This document shows, in pieces, positions 9,109-17,429 of a stretch of DNA of 43,865 bases. A program made the translations under genes and the position numbers. Origin of the DNA: Salinispora fenicalii (GTDB lineage: Bacteria > Actinomycetota > Actinomycetes > Mycobacteriales > Micromonosporaceae); the NCBI RefSeq assembly GCF_000514815.1, contig NZ_AZWQ01000027.1, positions 53,795 to 97,659 of the forward strand, written 5' to 3'. Numbering within the stretch: the first letter of the stretch is position 1; each line of letters starts with the position of its first letter. The notes below the pieces were generated by a model. That model was not told where the DNA came from and ran no database searches. It was given only the letters and a program-made list of their open reading frames with translations.

Positions 9109-10689
9109 GTGCCCCGAGGCGATGGCCGGTTGAGCCACGACCTTGACCCCCAACGTCCCGGCCCCCAGGACGCCTGTGGCGTCTTCGGTGTCTGGGCCCC
9201 CGGCGAGGAGGTCGCCAACCTGACCTATTTCGGGCTGTACGCGTTGCAGCACCGAGGGCAGGAGGCGGCTGGTATCGCAGTCAGTGACGGCACGGGCGTG
9301 GTGGTCTACAAGGACCTTGGCCTGGTCGCCCAGGTCTTCGACGAGCCGACCTTGGCCAGTCTGCGTGGGCACGTGGCGATCGGCCACGCGCGTTACTCGA
9401 CCACCGGCGCCTCCACCTGGGAGAACGCCCAACCGACCATCCGTTCCACCGCCTCCGGCACAACAATCGCCCTGGCCCACAACGGCAACTTGGTCAACAC
9501 GGCCGAGCTGCAGCGGGAGGCCGGCGAGCGGGCCTTGGCCGGTGACGGGGCCACCAACGACACCTCGCTGGTGACCATGCTGCTGGCCAGCCGGCCCGAC
9601 CTTTCGGTGGAGGCCGCCGCGCTGGAGGTGCTGCCGCAGCTACGGGGAGCGTTCAGCTTCGTCTTCATGGACGAGTCGACGCTCTACGCGGCCCGTGATC
9701 AGCACGGGGTCCGTCCGCTGGTGTTGGGCCGGCTGGAGCGCGGCTGGGTGGTGGCCAGTGAGACGGCCGCGCTCGATATCGTCGGTGCCAGCGTGGTCCG
9801 CGAGGTCGAGCCGGGTGAGCTGATCGCCATCGACGAGGACGGGCTGCGTTCTGCCCGCTTCGCCGCGCCGGAGCCGAAGGGCTGCCTCTTCGAATACGTC
9901 TATATCGCCCGTCCGGACGCCACGATCGCCGGCCGGAACGTGCACGCGGGTCGCGTACAGATTGGCCGTCAGCTCGCTCGGGAGCACCAGGTGGAGGCCG
10001 ATCTGGTGATCCCCGTGCCCGAATCGGGCACCCCCGCCGCGATCGGCTATGCGGCGGAGTCCGGCATTACCTTCGGGGCCGGTCTGATGAAGAATCCGTA
10101 CGTCGGACGCACCTTCATCCAGCCGTCGCAGACGCTGCGGCAGCTCGGTATTCGGCTCAAGCTCAACCCGCTGCGAGAGAACGTACGGGGCAAGCGGCTG
10201 GTCGTCGTGGATGACTCCATCGTCCGCGGCAACACCCAGCGGGCCATTGTGCGAATGCTGCGCGAGGCCGGCGCGCTGGAGGTGCACGTTCGGATCTCTT
10301 CACCGCCGGTCGCCTGGCCATGCTTCTACGGCATCGACTTCGCGACCCGCGCCGAGCTGCTCGCCAACGGCCTGGACAACGAGGGCATCCGGCGGTCGAT
10401 CGGCGCCGACACGCTTGGCTACGTGTCGCTCAGCGGTCTGATCGCGGCCACCGAGCAACCGAAGAGCCGGCTCTGCCGGGCGTGCTTCGACGGTGAGTAT
10501 CCCATCGGACTGCCCGCCGACAGCTTGATCGGCAAGCACGTGCTCGAGGGGGTTGGTCGGCGGGTTGCCGCCGAGTCCTCTGAACCGCACGCCACTCCGT
10601 TCGTCGCCGCCCACAGCGGTTACGACGCGTTCAGCTCGGCGCGGGTGCCGCGCCCCGACCCGGAAGAGCCGACAAACCACATCCGGTAG
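9109..10689 (+). CDS. purF: Amidophosphoribosyltransferase
   Basis: The 526-residue PurF makes phosphoribosylamine from PRPP and glutamine, the committed step of purine synthesis. It is the Bacillus-like type made with a propeptide. Cys23 in DACGVFGVW is the expected N-terminal nucleophile after removal of 22 residues. The Ntn glutaminase half has YALQHRGQEAAGIAV and GHARYSTTG. The phosphoribosyltransferase half has the PRPP loop VVVDDSIVRGNT. Cys residues in KGCLFEYVY, WPCFYGIDF and CRAC match the four ligands of the structural [4Fe-4S] cluster of that type, so oxygen sensitivity is expected. The GTG start has a GGGAG-type site upstream. purM follows after 61 bases. Confidence 0.97.
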   Translation: MPRGDGRLSHDLDPQRPGPQDACGVFGVWAPGEEVANLTYFGLYALQHRGQEAAGIAVSDGTGVVVYKDLGLVAQVFDEPTLASLRGHVAIGHARYSTTGASTWENAQPTIRSTASGTTIALAHNGNLVNTAELQREAGERALAGDGATNDTSLVTMLLASRPDLSVEAAALEVLPQLRGAFSFVFMDESTLYAARDQHGVRPLVLGRLERGWVVASETAALDIVGASVVREVEPGELIAIDEDGLRSARFAAPEPKGCLFEYVYIARPDATIAGRNVHAGRVQIGRQLAREHQVEADLVIPVPESGTPAAIGYAAESGITFGAGLMKNPYVGRTFIQPSQTLRQLGIRLKLNPLRENVRGKRLVVVDDSIVRGNTQRAIVRMLREAGALEVHVRISSPPVAWPCFYGIDFATRAELLANGLDNEGIRRSIGADTLGYVSLSGLIAATEQPKSRLCRACFDGEYPIGLPADSLIGKHVLEGVGRRVAAESSEPHATPFVAAHSGYDAFSSARVPRPDPEEPTNHIR

Positions 10690-10750
10690 CACCACCCGGG
10701 TGCGGCCCGGCCATCGCCGGTTCGCACCAGGACCATCTAAGGGGAGAAGC

Positions 10751-11905
10751 GTGACGCACGTGTCCGAGCGCAGCGGCGCAGGAAGTAGCCAGACCGGTGC
10801 CGGCGGCGACCGCCAGCCCTGGACCACCGCCACCGGGCGTCCGGTGCGCAAACGTTCGGCCTCATACCTGGATGCCGGTGTCTCGATTGAGGCGGGCGAC
10901 CGTGCCGTTGAGCTGCTTAAGTCGAAGGTGAAGCAGACTCGACGGCCGGAGGTTATGGGCGATCTGGGTGGCTTTGCCGGTCTGTTCCGGCTGGACACGA
11001 AGAAGTACAAGAACCCGATTCTGGCCTCCTCCACCGATGGGGTCGGCACGAAGCTGGTGATCGCGCAGCAGCTCGGCATTCACGACACGGTCGGCATCGA
11101 CCTGGTCGCCATGGTCGTGGACGACCTGGTGGCGTGCGGTGCCGAGCCGCTGTTCCTGCTCGACTACATCGCCACCGGTGAGGTCGTCCCGGACCGGGTG
11201 GCCGAGATCGGCGCCGGCATCGCCGATGGCTGCCGTTACGCCGGTTGCGCCCTGCTGGGTGGGGAGACCGCCGAGCACCCTGGTGTCCTCCGGCCGGATG
11301 AGTACGACATCTCGGCCACCGGCGTGGGAGTGGTGGAGGAGAGCGAAATCCTCAGCTCCGAGCGGGTGGAGGTCGGCGACGTCGTGATCGCGATGCGCGC
11401 GTCTGGCCTACACTCGAACGGATTTTCCCTGGTCCGGCACGTGCTGTTGGGCGCCGGCCGAATGCGGCTGGACGTGGTCATCGAGGACTTTGGCCGGCAA
11501 CGCACCCTCGGCGAGGAGCTGCTGACCCCGACCAAGATCTATGCGCAGGACTGTCTGAAGTTGATCGCTGAGGCGGAGGTCCGGGTATTCGCCCACGTGA
11601 CCGGGGGCGGTATCCCGGGGAACCTGGTCCGGGTCCTGCCGGAGCACGTGGACGCGGTGGTCGATCGCGCTACCTGGAAGCCGCAGCCGATCTTCGACCT
11701 GGTGCAGTCCAAGGGGCGGATTGAAGCCCCGGAGATGGAAGCGACGTTCAACATGGGCGTCGGTATGTTCGCGATCGTCTCCGCCGAGGACGCCGACCGC
11801 GCGCTGGCCACCCTCACCGGCCGCGGCGTGGACGCGTGGCAGGTTGGCGAGATTATCGAAGGTACCGGCAACGTGCAGATGGTCGGGCAGCACACCCGTG
11901 GTTGA
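10751..11905 (+). CDS. purM: Phosphoribosylaminoimidazole synthetase (AIR synthetase)
   Basis: PurM (384 residues) closes FGAM to AIR using ATP. Family landmarks are SYLDAGVSIEAGDRAVELLK, the ATP/Mg segment STDGVGTKLVIA, GIDLVAMVVDDLVACGAEPLF, LLGGETAEHPGV and the C-terminal HVTGGGIPGNLVRVLP and NMGVGMFAIV. The GTG at 10751 follows AAGGGGAGAAGC, a strong ribosome-binding site. The open frame continues upstream into purF without similarity. The N-terminal ~35 residues are a Ser/Gly-rich extension before the conserved core. In many actinobacteria purM is followed directly by the DUF3073 gene. Here a radical SAM locus is placed between them. Confidence 0.97.
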   Translation: MTHVSERSGAGSSQTGAGGDRQPWTTATGRPVRKRSASYLDAGVSIEAGDRAVELLKSKVKQTRRPEVMGDLGGFAGLFRLDTKKYKNPILASSTDGVGTKLVIAQQLGIHDTVGIDLVAMVVDDLVACGAEPLFLLDYIATGEVVPDRVAEIGAGIADGCRYAGCALLGGETAEHPGVLRPDEYDISATGVGVVEESEILSSERVEVGDVVIAMRASGLHSNGFSLVRHVLLGAGRMRLDVVIEDFGRQRTLGEELLTPTKIYAQDCLKLIAEAEVRVFAHVTGGGIPGNLVRVLPEHVDAVVDRATWKPQPIFDLVQSKGRIEAPEMEATFNMGVGMFAIVSAEDADRALATLTGRGVDAWQVGEIIEGTGNVQMVGQHTRG

Positions 11906-12038
11906 TCGCTTCGGTGCCCCGGACCGCCGACCAGGGCTTCACCCGGGTGGCCGACTCCGCCTAGCCTGAGGAGCACCCTCAACGTCGCCGGGCACGTCGG
12001 GGTGTCGGTAAAGCGCCCAGGCCTGGCAGAGGAGGGCG

Positions 12039-13172
12039 ATGGCAGTACGGGGGCAGTCGACCGGTGGGATGCGCGGCTTGGCCGCCGTCCCAGCTTATGT
12101 GGTTATGCAGCCCACCACGCTCTGCAATCTCGACTGCGAGTACTGCTATCTCCCGTTCCGCCACGCCGATCGGCGAATGTCGGTCGGCGTGGCGGAGGCA
12201 GTCGCCGGATCGGTCAATCCGTGGGCGCGAGCCGGACGATTCTCCGTGGTGTGGCATGGTGGTGAGCCGCTCGCCGCCGGGCAGGAGCTGCTCGCCGCGC
12301 TGATTGCTCCGTTCGGGCCGGAGGTCGAGCATCACGTCCAGACCAACGCGACGCTGATCGACGACGCCTGGTGTCGGTTCTTCGCGGAGCATCGGGTCCG
12401 GGTGAGTATCAGCGTGGACGGGCCGCGGGAGCGCAACGCCGATCGGGTCACCCGGGGCGGGCGTCCCGCGTACGCCCACATCATGCGGGGCGTCGAGGCG
12501 CTGCGTCGGCATGGGCTGCCGTTTTCGGCGTTGGCCGTGGTGGGACGCCCCGAGCCGGGTCTCGCCCGCGAACTGTACGACTACTTCCTCGATCTCGGTC
12601 CGGACGTGTTGGGCGTGAACATCGAGGAGACCGAGGGTGTCAATACGCGGGCCAACCGCCACGACGCGGCTGCGGTGACCGCCTTCTGGTCAGAGCTGGT
12701 GGCGGCCTGGCGCCGGAACCCCCGTATCCACCTGCGGGAGATCGAGTGGTCCCTGCGGTACGCCGCGGCGGTGTTGGACGGCGTCGAGGAGCAGCTGCTG
12801 CCCCGCCGGCTGGATCCGATCCCCACGGTTGGTCACGACGGTTCGGTGACCGTGCTCTCGCCCGAACTGGCCGGCTTCGCCAACCCCCGATACGGCGACT
12901 TCAGCAGCGGCAACGTGCTGGTCACTCCGCTGGCAGAGATCCTGGCCGAGGCCGCGGAGACCCCCTGGGTCGGGGAGTTCCTCGCTGGGGTAGAGGCTTG
13001 CCGGGCATCGTGTTCCTACTTCGGCTTCTGCGGCGGTGGACACGCAGCCAATCGTTACTTCGAGCAGGGACGCTTCGACGGTACGGAGACCGAGCATTGC
13101 CGTAACAGCAAGATCCGCCTACTGGAGGGAGTGTTGGAGCATGCCCGAGAACACCGGTCCCCGGCAAGCTGA
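12039..13172 (+). CDS. amcB: Radical SAM/SPASM peptide maturase, cyclophane-forming AmcB-like
   Basis: The 377-residue protein has the radical SAM cluster motif CNLDCEYC (Cys29, Cys33, Cys36), then VVWHGGEPLA and VQTNATLIDD, and VSISVDGPRERNADR, all typical of anaerobic-sulfatase/peptide-maturase radical SAM enzymes. The C-terminal cysteines (VEACRASCSYFGFCGGG and a late EHC) form a SPASM-like region for auxiliary Fe-S clusters. Such enzymes install C-C or C-S crosslinks in ribosomal peptides. Its 3' end overlaps by 32 bases a small gene with an aromatic-X-Asn repeat core, which indicates that it makes three-residue cyclophanes. Assignment to the AmcB group rests on that pairing and is from memory of the family, not a search. 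The ATG has GAGGAGGG upstream. Confidence 0.8.
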   Translation: MAVRGQSTGGMRGLAAVPAYVVMQPTTLCNLDCEYCYLPFRHADRRMSVGVAEAVAGSVNPWARAGRFSVVWHGGEPLAAGQELLAALIAPFGPEVEHHVQTNATLIDDAWCRFFAEHRVRVSISVDGPRERNADRVTRGGRPAYAHIMRGVEALRRHGLPFSALAVVGRPEPGLARELYDYFLDLGPDVLGVNIEETEGVNTRANRHDAAAVTAFWSELVAAWRRNPRIHLREIEWSLRYAAAVLDGVEEQLLPRRLDPIPTVGHDGSVTVLSPELAGFANPRYGDFSSGNVLVTPLAEILAEAAETPWVGEFLAGVEACRASCSYFGFCGGGHAANRYFEQGRFDGTETEHCRNSKIRLLEGVLEHAREHRSPAS

Positions 13173-13377
13173 GCGTACGGTGGGCGCTGTCTCGGACGAC
13201 GTGGTTGATCGGGTCCGCGCCGCTGGCACCGACCTCACCACGTTGCTTCGTGAGGCCGAGGCGGCCCGCCACCTACGGGCGGAGGCGGCGGGAGACGGCA
13301 CCTCCAGCGCGGTCTGCGCCTGGAACCACTTCGAGAACATCCCGACGTTCTACAACTGGAACAACCGTCCACGCTGA
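13141..13377 (+). CDS. amcA: Cyclophane RiPP precursor peptide, AmcA-like
   Basis: This 78-residue peptide has a charged, helical leader (DDVVDRVRAAGTDLTTLLRE, residues 19-38) and a contrasting C-terminal core. The core contains four aromatic-X-Asn/His triplets in two back-to-back pairs: W61-N-H63 and F64-E-N66, then an IPT spacer, then F70-Y-N72 and W73-N-N75, ending RPR. Aromatic-X-X triplets with a polar third residue are the known substrate pattern of cyclophane-forming radical SAM enzymes, which join the ring to the beta-carbon of the third residue. The ATG at 13141 lies inside the end of the maturase gene, with GGAGGGA ten bases upstream. A GTG at 13180, seven bases after the maturase stop, would give a 65-residue form with the same core. 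No protease or exporter gene is adjacent. Confidence 0.75.
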   Translation: MPENTGPRQAERTVGAVSDDVVDRVRAAGTDLTTLLREAEAARHLRAEAAGDGTSSAVCAWNHFENIPTFYNWNNRPR

Positions 13378-13444
13378 GCTGACTGGCTACGCCGAGCTGC
13401 TTGGTTACGCCGAGCCATCCACGCGTCGGCGCCCCCTGCCGAAC

Positions 13445-13488
13445 AGGGCGGGTTTCGGAGCCACTGCCAGTACTCCGATACCCGCCCT
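13445..13488 (+). terminator. Terminator after RiPP precursor gene
   Basis: A 16-bp stem with one mismatch (13445-13460 with 13473-13488) and a 12-base loop lies 68 bases downstream of the precursor stop. It would end transcription of the amcBA pair. There is no strong U tract. Confidence 0.6.
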
Positions 13489-13525
13489 GCCTCCGTCGGG
13501 GACCGCTGACCGATGGGCACAGACA

Positions 13526-13552
13526 TGAGCACGCGGATCGACCGCGTGCTCA
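13526..13552 (-). terminator. Terminator of the DUF3073 gene
   Basis: A perfect 11-bp stem (13526-13536 with 13542-13552) with an ATCGA loop lies 14 bases beyond the stop codon of the reverse-strand DUF3073 gene. Confidence 0.65.
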
Positions 13553-13566
13553 GTTGCGACCAGGGG

Positions 13567-13782
13567 TCAGCGGTTTGGACGAGCCCGGTTGTCCGGGTCG
13601 TCGTCCACGTGGTCCTCGTCATCGTCGTCGACATACTCTTTGTAGTCGTCGTCGAAGTCGTGGTCCGACTTGTGGCTGCCGCCGAGTTCGCGTTGCAAGG
13701 CGGCGAGGTCGGTGTTCGGGGAGTGGTACTTCAACTCCCGGGCCACCTTTGTCTGCTTGGCCTTAGCTCGGCCGCGCCCCAT
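13567..13782 (-). CDS. DUF3073 family protein
   Basis: This 71-residue protein has the DUF3073 pattern. It opens with a basic MGRGRAKAKQTKVARELKY, then has YHSPNTDLAALQRELGG, and ends in a very acidic tail with runs of Asp. It is widespread in Actinobacteria, often beside purM, and has no established function. The strong charge split (basic front, acidic end) suggests binding to nucleic acid or protein, but this is inference. The ATG at 13782 has AGGGGG upstream and matches the usual family start; a longer frame upstream is not conserved in type. Confidence 0.88.
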   Translation of the reverse strand: MGRGRAKAKQTKVARELKYHSPNTDLAALQRELGGSHKSDHDFDDDYKEYVDDDDEDHVDDDPDNRARPNR

Positions 13783-14037
13783 GGCTCGACCCCCTCGCAC
13801 AGAATGCGGGGCAGCCCGAAGGCGGGCCCCGATGACGTCAGGCATCTCTCGTGGCTCTTACGGTACATGGAGATGCCATCGTTCGGCACCTCGGGTTACC
13901 GTCGCCCGGCTCCGCGCGTCGCGGCGGGCCGGTCGTCACCCAGTGTACTCGGTAAGGGCCAATCCGGGGAGCGCCCCTAACAGCAGGCGAATCACCGTGA
14001 ATCCAGCTTAACTGCGCCGCGTCGTTGTGGCGGCCCA

Positions 14038-14063
14038 GGGGCGGAACCAGCCTGGTCCGCCCC
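14038..14063 (-). terminator. Terminator of the valine dehydrogenase gene
   Basis: GGGGCGGAACCA at 14038-14049 pairs with TGGTCCGCCCC at 14053-14063 with one bulged A and a three-base loop, just past the stop of the reverse-strand dehydrogenase gene. Confidence 0.6.
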
Positions 14064-14073
14064 CGGGACGTGA

Positions 14074-15156
14074 TCAGGGCAGCAGAATGGTCCGCAGCCG
14101 GCCCACCTCAGCCATCCGTCGCTCGGCCAGCCGGTCCGCGGCCACCGCGGGTGGCACCCCCTCGGCATCGGCGAGCCCCAAAATCTCCCGGGTGGTGTCG
14201 TAGATCTTGGTTGCCCGTAGCTTGGCGCGTTCGAAGTTGAAGCCCTCGATCTCGTCGGCCACCTGGATCACGCCACCGGCGTTGACCACGTAGTCGGGCG
14301 CGTACAGGATGCCCCGATCGGCGAGGAGCTTTTCGATGCCCGGGTGGGCGAGTTGGTTGTTCGCCGCCCCGGCGACCACCTTCGCCCGCAGCGCCGGGAC
14401 GGTGTCGTCGTTGAGCGTGCCCCCCAGCGCACACGGGGCGTACACGTCAATGTCGGAAGCGGTCAGTGCGGTGGCGTCATCCATCAGCGTCACCTGCGGA
14501 TGATTCGTCCGCGCCCAGGCCAGGGCCCGTGGATTCACGTCGGTCGCCACGACCTCGGCGCCGTCGTCCAAGAGGTGGCCGACCAGGTACTTACCGACCT
14601 TGCCCAGGCCGGCTACGCCGACTCGTCGTCCGCGGAGCGTCGGCGTGCCCCAGGCGTGCTCGGCTGCGGCGCGCATGCCCTGGAACACGCCCCAGGCGGT
14701 GAGGATCGAGGAGTCGCCGGCGCCCCCGTGCTCACGGCTTCGGCCGGTCACGAATCGGGTCTCCCGGGCCACCACGTCCATGTCGGCCACGTAGGTACCA
14801 ACGTCGCAGGCGGTGTAGTACCGGCCGCCCAGGGTGGCCACGAAGCGGCCGTAGGCGCGCAGCAGCGCCTCGCTCTTGAGCTGTTCGGGATCCCCCCAGA
14901 TGACGGCTTTACCGCCGCCCAGGTCCAGTCCGGCGAGGGCGTTCTTGTACGCCATGCCGCGAGAGAGGTCGAGGACGTCGGAGAGGGCAGCCTCCTCGCT
15001 CGCGTACGGGTAGAACCGGGTGCCGCCGAGCGCGGGCCCCAGCGCCGTGGAGTAGATGCCGATGATCGCCCGAAGGCCGGACTGTTTGTCCTGGCAGAAC
15101 AGGACCTGCTCGTGGCCGACCGACCCGGGGTCGTCGGTGGTAGCGAATACGCCCAT
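14074..15156 (-). CDS. vdh: Leu/Val/Phe-type amino acid dehydrogenase (valine dehydrogenase)
   Basis: The 360-residue enzyme oxidatively deaminates a branched-chain amino acid (probably valine) to the 2-oxo acid with NAD, feeding acyl-CoA precursors and nitrogen release. The N-terminal catalytic half has [12 protein letters not shown], then [23 protein letters not shown] with the catalytic Lys residues, and [12 protein letters not shown]. The Rossmann half has [17 protein letters not shown] and CALGGTLND, then VAGAANNQL. Length and motifs match Streptomyces valine dehydrogenase, which also lies near bldC. The ATG is preceded by AGGAG seven bases upstream. It is divergent from the gene at 15375. 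Confidence 0.93.
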   Translation of the reverse strand: MGVFATTDDPGSVGHEQVLFCQDKQSGLRAIIGIYSTALGPALGGTRFYPYASEEAALSDVLDLSRGMAYKNALAGLDLGGGKAVIWGDPEQLKSEALLRAYGRFVATLGGRYYTACDVGTYVADMDVVARETRFVTGRSREHGGAGDSSILTAWGVFQGMRAAAEHAWGTPTLRGRRVGVAGLGKVGKYLVGHLLDDGAEVVATDVNPRALAWARTNHPQVTLMDDATALTASDIDVYAPCALGGTLNDDTVPALRAKVVAGAANNQLAHPGIEKLLADRGILYAPDYVVNAGGVIQVADEIEGFNFERAKLRATKIYDTTREILGLADAEGVPPAVAADRLAERRMAEVGRLRTILLP

Positions 15157-15374
15157 GACTCACTCCTGGTGTGGTGTGCGGCCTTGTGGGCCGCGGACCT
15201 GCGGACGCCGGCGGGATGCTGCCGGTGCCGCTGAGCCTAGTATCGGCCGACATCGTCTCCGTCGTCACCGGAGTGTGCGTCCGTACGGCGGGACCAGCTG
15301 CTCGGCGACTCTCCGGAGCGCACGCGAAACGGTGCCACCAGGGATTCGCATCCGACTCATGGGAGGATCGCGCC

Positions 15375-16214
15375 GTGCCCTCGCTCTTCGCCGCATACCT
15401 GCGCGTGTACGAACCGTTGACCGCCTTCGACCGTGACCGCCAGGCGTACTGGCGGAGCTACGTCGAGCAGGGACGGGCGGTGGCCCCGGTGGAGGGGCCC
15501 GGCCGGCAGCTCACGTCGGTGATCGAGGCGCTCGGAGCGGGTTGGACGCGGCTGCCGAACCTGCCGGACGAGGCGTACGTCCTGGAGGCCGACGACGCCT
15601 TGCTGGTCTGCCCGTGGAATCTGCGCATCCGAGTCGCCGAGGCGGCACTGAACGCCCGCGACGGCGTACCCCCGGTGTTGGCAGACGCATTTGTGCCGCC
15701 GGTGCTCGCTGGGAAGGCCAAGGCGGTGGTTGACGACTGGCGTAGCGGGGCGCGGGTCCTGGAGCACGGCGTTCCCCGGGTGCACGAGCAGATCGCCACC
15801 TGGGGGGTGCCACTGCGGTGGTTTGTTCTCTTCGAGCCGGCGGAGCGGCACCAGGTCACCGAGCCCGGCCGGCGGGCGCTGCGGTACCGGACGGAGATTT
15901 CCAAGGCCCGCCGTCGCTCGTCGCGGGCCCTTGCCGTGTTGCGGAAGTCGGTTGGTGCCGCGCCGATCACCGAGGCGGTGGAGGAGGCCGCGCGCTGGCT
16001 GGAGGAGTTTCATCCACGGTCGGTGGTGGAACTGGACTACGGCGGTCTGGTGTCGCTGCTCTCCGACGAGACCCTCGCGGCGGACGACTCGCCGGAGTTG
16101 GTCGCCGCCGGCCTGGCCGGGCTGTCTCGAGGTGAGGCGGAGGAGGCGTCCGCAGCTTACGACAAGCTGGTAACGCGGTGGCGTGCGGTGCAGTTGCTCG
16201 AGCGGTGGAACTGA
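15375..16214 (+). CDS. Conserved actinobacterial hypothetical protein (vdh-bldC interval)
   Basis: This 279-residue protein starts PSLFAAYLRVYEPLTAFDR and ends VTRWRAVQLLERWN. It belongs to a family conserved between valine dehydrogenase and bldC in many actinomycetes. No signal peptide, membrane helix or catalytic motif is seen. It is a soluble, mostly helical protein with strong Arg/Glu content (for example EISKARRRSSRALAVLRKSVG near residue 175, likely a basic helix). The GTG at 15375 has GGAGG eight bases upstream and gives the family N-terminus; the frame is open further upstream without similarity. Function is unknown. The gene-order conservation suggests a housekeeping or developmental role, but that is inference. 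Confidence 0.8.
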   Translation: MPSLFAAYLRVYEPLTAFDRDRQAYWRSYVEQGRAVAPVEGPGRQLTSVIEALGAGWTRLPNLPDEAYVLEADDALLVCPWNLRIRVAEAALNARDGVPPVLADAFVPPVLAGKAKAVVDDWRSGARVLEHGVPRVHEQIATWGVPLRWFVLFEPAERHQVTEPGRRALRYRTEISKARRRSSRALAVLRKSVGAAPITEAVEEAARWLEEFHPRSVVELDYGGLVSLLSDETLAADDSPELVAAGLAGLSRGEAEEASAAYDKLVTRWRAVQLLERWN

Positions 16215-16261
16215 CGCCCAAACAGTCGATTCCCTCTCGCCAGTCGGGGGACCATTCGCGT

Positions 16262-16283
16262 TTGACACATCACGATCCGTGAT
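16262..16283 (+). promoter_or_regulatory. Possible regulatory site upstream of bldC
   Basis: A TTGACA hexamer (16262-16267) abuts a palindrome ATCACG-ATC-CGTGAT (16269-16283). TAGATA at 16292 is too far for standard spacing, so the promoter is uncertain. The palindrome could be an operator. It lies ~190 bases before the bldC start, which has its own GGAGGAG site. Confidence 0.3.
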
Positions 16284-16466
16284 CATGAGAGTAGATAAGG
16301 CACCTCCTGTCACAATAAAGCCGAATAATTCGGTCATGGTTCATCCGTCCGTCTAGGGACGTTCGGCCGTTCGGCCCATGTCGGACATCGGGGACTAGCC
16401 GGACCATGGGAGACGCGTCGGCCGGCGGGACCCCGGCCGATGTCTATACATGTGGAGGAGTGACCC

Positions 16467-16676
16467 ATGGCATCGCGAACGCACGAACCGGAGCCGCTGC
16501 TCACGCCGGCCGAGGTGGCGTCGATGTTCCGTGTCGACCCGAAAACGGTGACCCGTTGGGCTAAGGCCGGCAAGCTAAGTGCGATTCGGACCCTTGGCGG
16601 GCACCGCAGATACCGGGAGTCGGAGGTCAGGGCGCTGTTGCAGGGGCAGATCCCACAGCAGCGCCAGGGGGACTGA
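16467..16676 (+). CDS. bldC: Developmental regulator BldC (MerR-like DNA-binding protein)
   Basis: The 69-residue BldC is a single winged helix-turn-helix of the MerR/excisionase type without an effector domain. The sequence is nearly the family consensus: LLTPAEVASMFRVDPKTVTRWAKAGKLSA for the HTH and IRTLGGHRRYRESEVRALL for the wing. In Streptomyces BldC binds cooperatively head-to-tail along DNA and delays entry into sporulation, repressing and activating many promoters. GGAGGAG precedes the ATG. It is the last gene before a strong terminator and appears to be transcribed alone from the 250-base gap upstream. Confidence 0.97.
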   Translation: MASRTHEPEPLLTPAEVASMFRVDPKTVTRWAKAGKLSAIRTLGGHRRYRESEVRALLQGQIPQQRQGD

Positions 16677-16703
16677 CCGAGTGCGAAGCAACGGACAATG
16701 TGT

Positions 16704-16736
16704 GTAGGGCGGTGGACAATCTGTCCACCGCCCTAC
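16704..16736 (+). terminator. Terminator after bldC
   Basis: A perfect 15-bp stem (16704-16718 with 16722-16736) with an ATC loop lies 28 bases after the bldC stop. Confidence 0.8.
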
Positions 16737-16750
16737 GGCATTTCGATGGG

Positions 16751-16820
16751 CGAACGCGGCTCAGACTGGCGAACGCGGCTCAGACTGGGCGTCTCCTTCG
16801 AGGTGCGAATGCGGCTCAGT
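16751..16820. repeat. 19-bp direct repeats at the 3' end of the PPOX gene
   Basis: CGAACGCGGCTCAGACTGG occurs twice in tandem (16751-16769, 16770-16788). A third, diverged copy (CGAATGCGGCTCAGTCC) spans the stop codon of the reverse-strand PPOX gene at 16805-16821. The outer copies look like duplications of that gene's end. Confidence 0.75.
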
Positions 16821-17196
16821 CCTTGAGCGTGACCCGAATCCCCACCGTGCCCTGCTCGCCCCGGCGTAACCGGCTCCCCAGCAGGGTCAACCGGCCGAGT
16901 ACCCGGTACTTCTCCTTGATCAGGCCGCGGACCCGCCGGGTGCCCGCCGAGTCGGCGAGCGCGGCGAAACCAGGCACCGCCGGACCGTGCGGTCGACCTC
17001 GGACATCGCAGGGAGCGATGGTTACATCGCCGCTGCGCCGGATCCGCTTTACCTTGCCGGAGTTGGCAACGGTCCACACTACGAGCGCGTCGCCGTCACG
17101 GACCGCCCAGACCGGGGTCGGCACCGCACGGCCGTCCTTGCGGAAGGTCGTGAGCAGGATGTACTTCTCGGTCGCGAGTCGGTCCAGCGTGGTCAC
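16816..17196 (-). CDS. PPOX-class F420-dependent/flavin oxidoreductase
   Basis: This 126-residue protein is a split-beta-barrel PPOX-fold protein of the F420-binding group. The pattern is LDRLATEKYILLTTFRKDGRAVPTPVW, then GDALVVWTVANSGKVKRIRRSGDVTIAPCDVRG and a C-terminal RRGEQGTVGIRVTL. These small dimers use F420 or flavin to reduce diverse substrates; the substrate is unknown here. The GTG at 17196 gives the family start; the longer frame upstream is Arg/Ala-rich and unlike the family. It is divergent from the 3-hydroxyacyl-CoA dehydrogenase gene with a 233-base gap that should hold both promoters. Confidence 0.85.
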   Translation of the reverse strand: MTTLDRLATEKYILLTTFRKDGRAVPTPVWAVRDGDALVVWTVANSGKVKRIRRSGDVTIAPCDVRGRPHGPAVPGFAALADSAGTRRVRGLIKEKYRVLGRLTLLGSRLRRGEQGTVGIRVTLKD

Positions 17197-17429
17197 GCCG
17201 CCAGAATACGACCCCGCAGCCGGTTGACCGGGCAGTAAGCCGGACCGGCGTGCCGTGCGTCGCAGAGCAGGCCGGGACGCTGCCGCGGCGATGTCCATCT
17301 GGGAGCTTCCCTCTGCCCGATGCCGGGCTGCCGCGCGACGCCTCCCAACCAATAGGGTCGCGGGGACGAGCGACACGGGTAGGCGGGACATGCGGGTGAC
17401 ACCAGTCATCCCCGAAGGGAGGAGGCACC

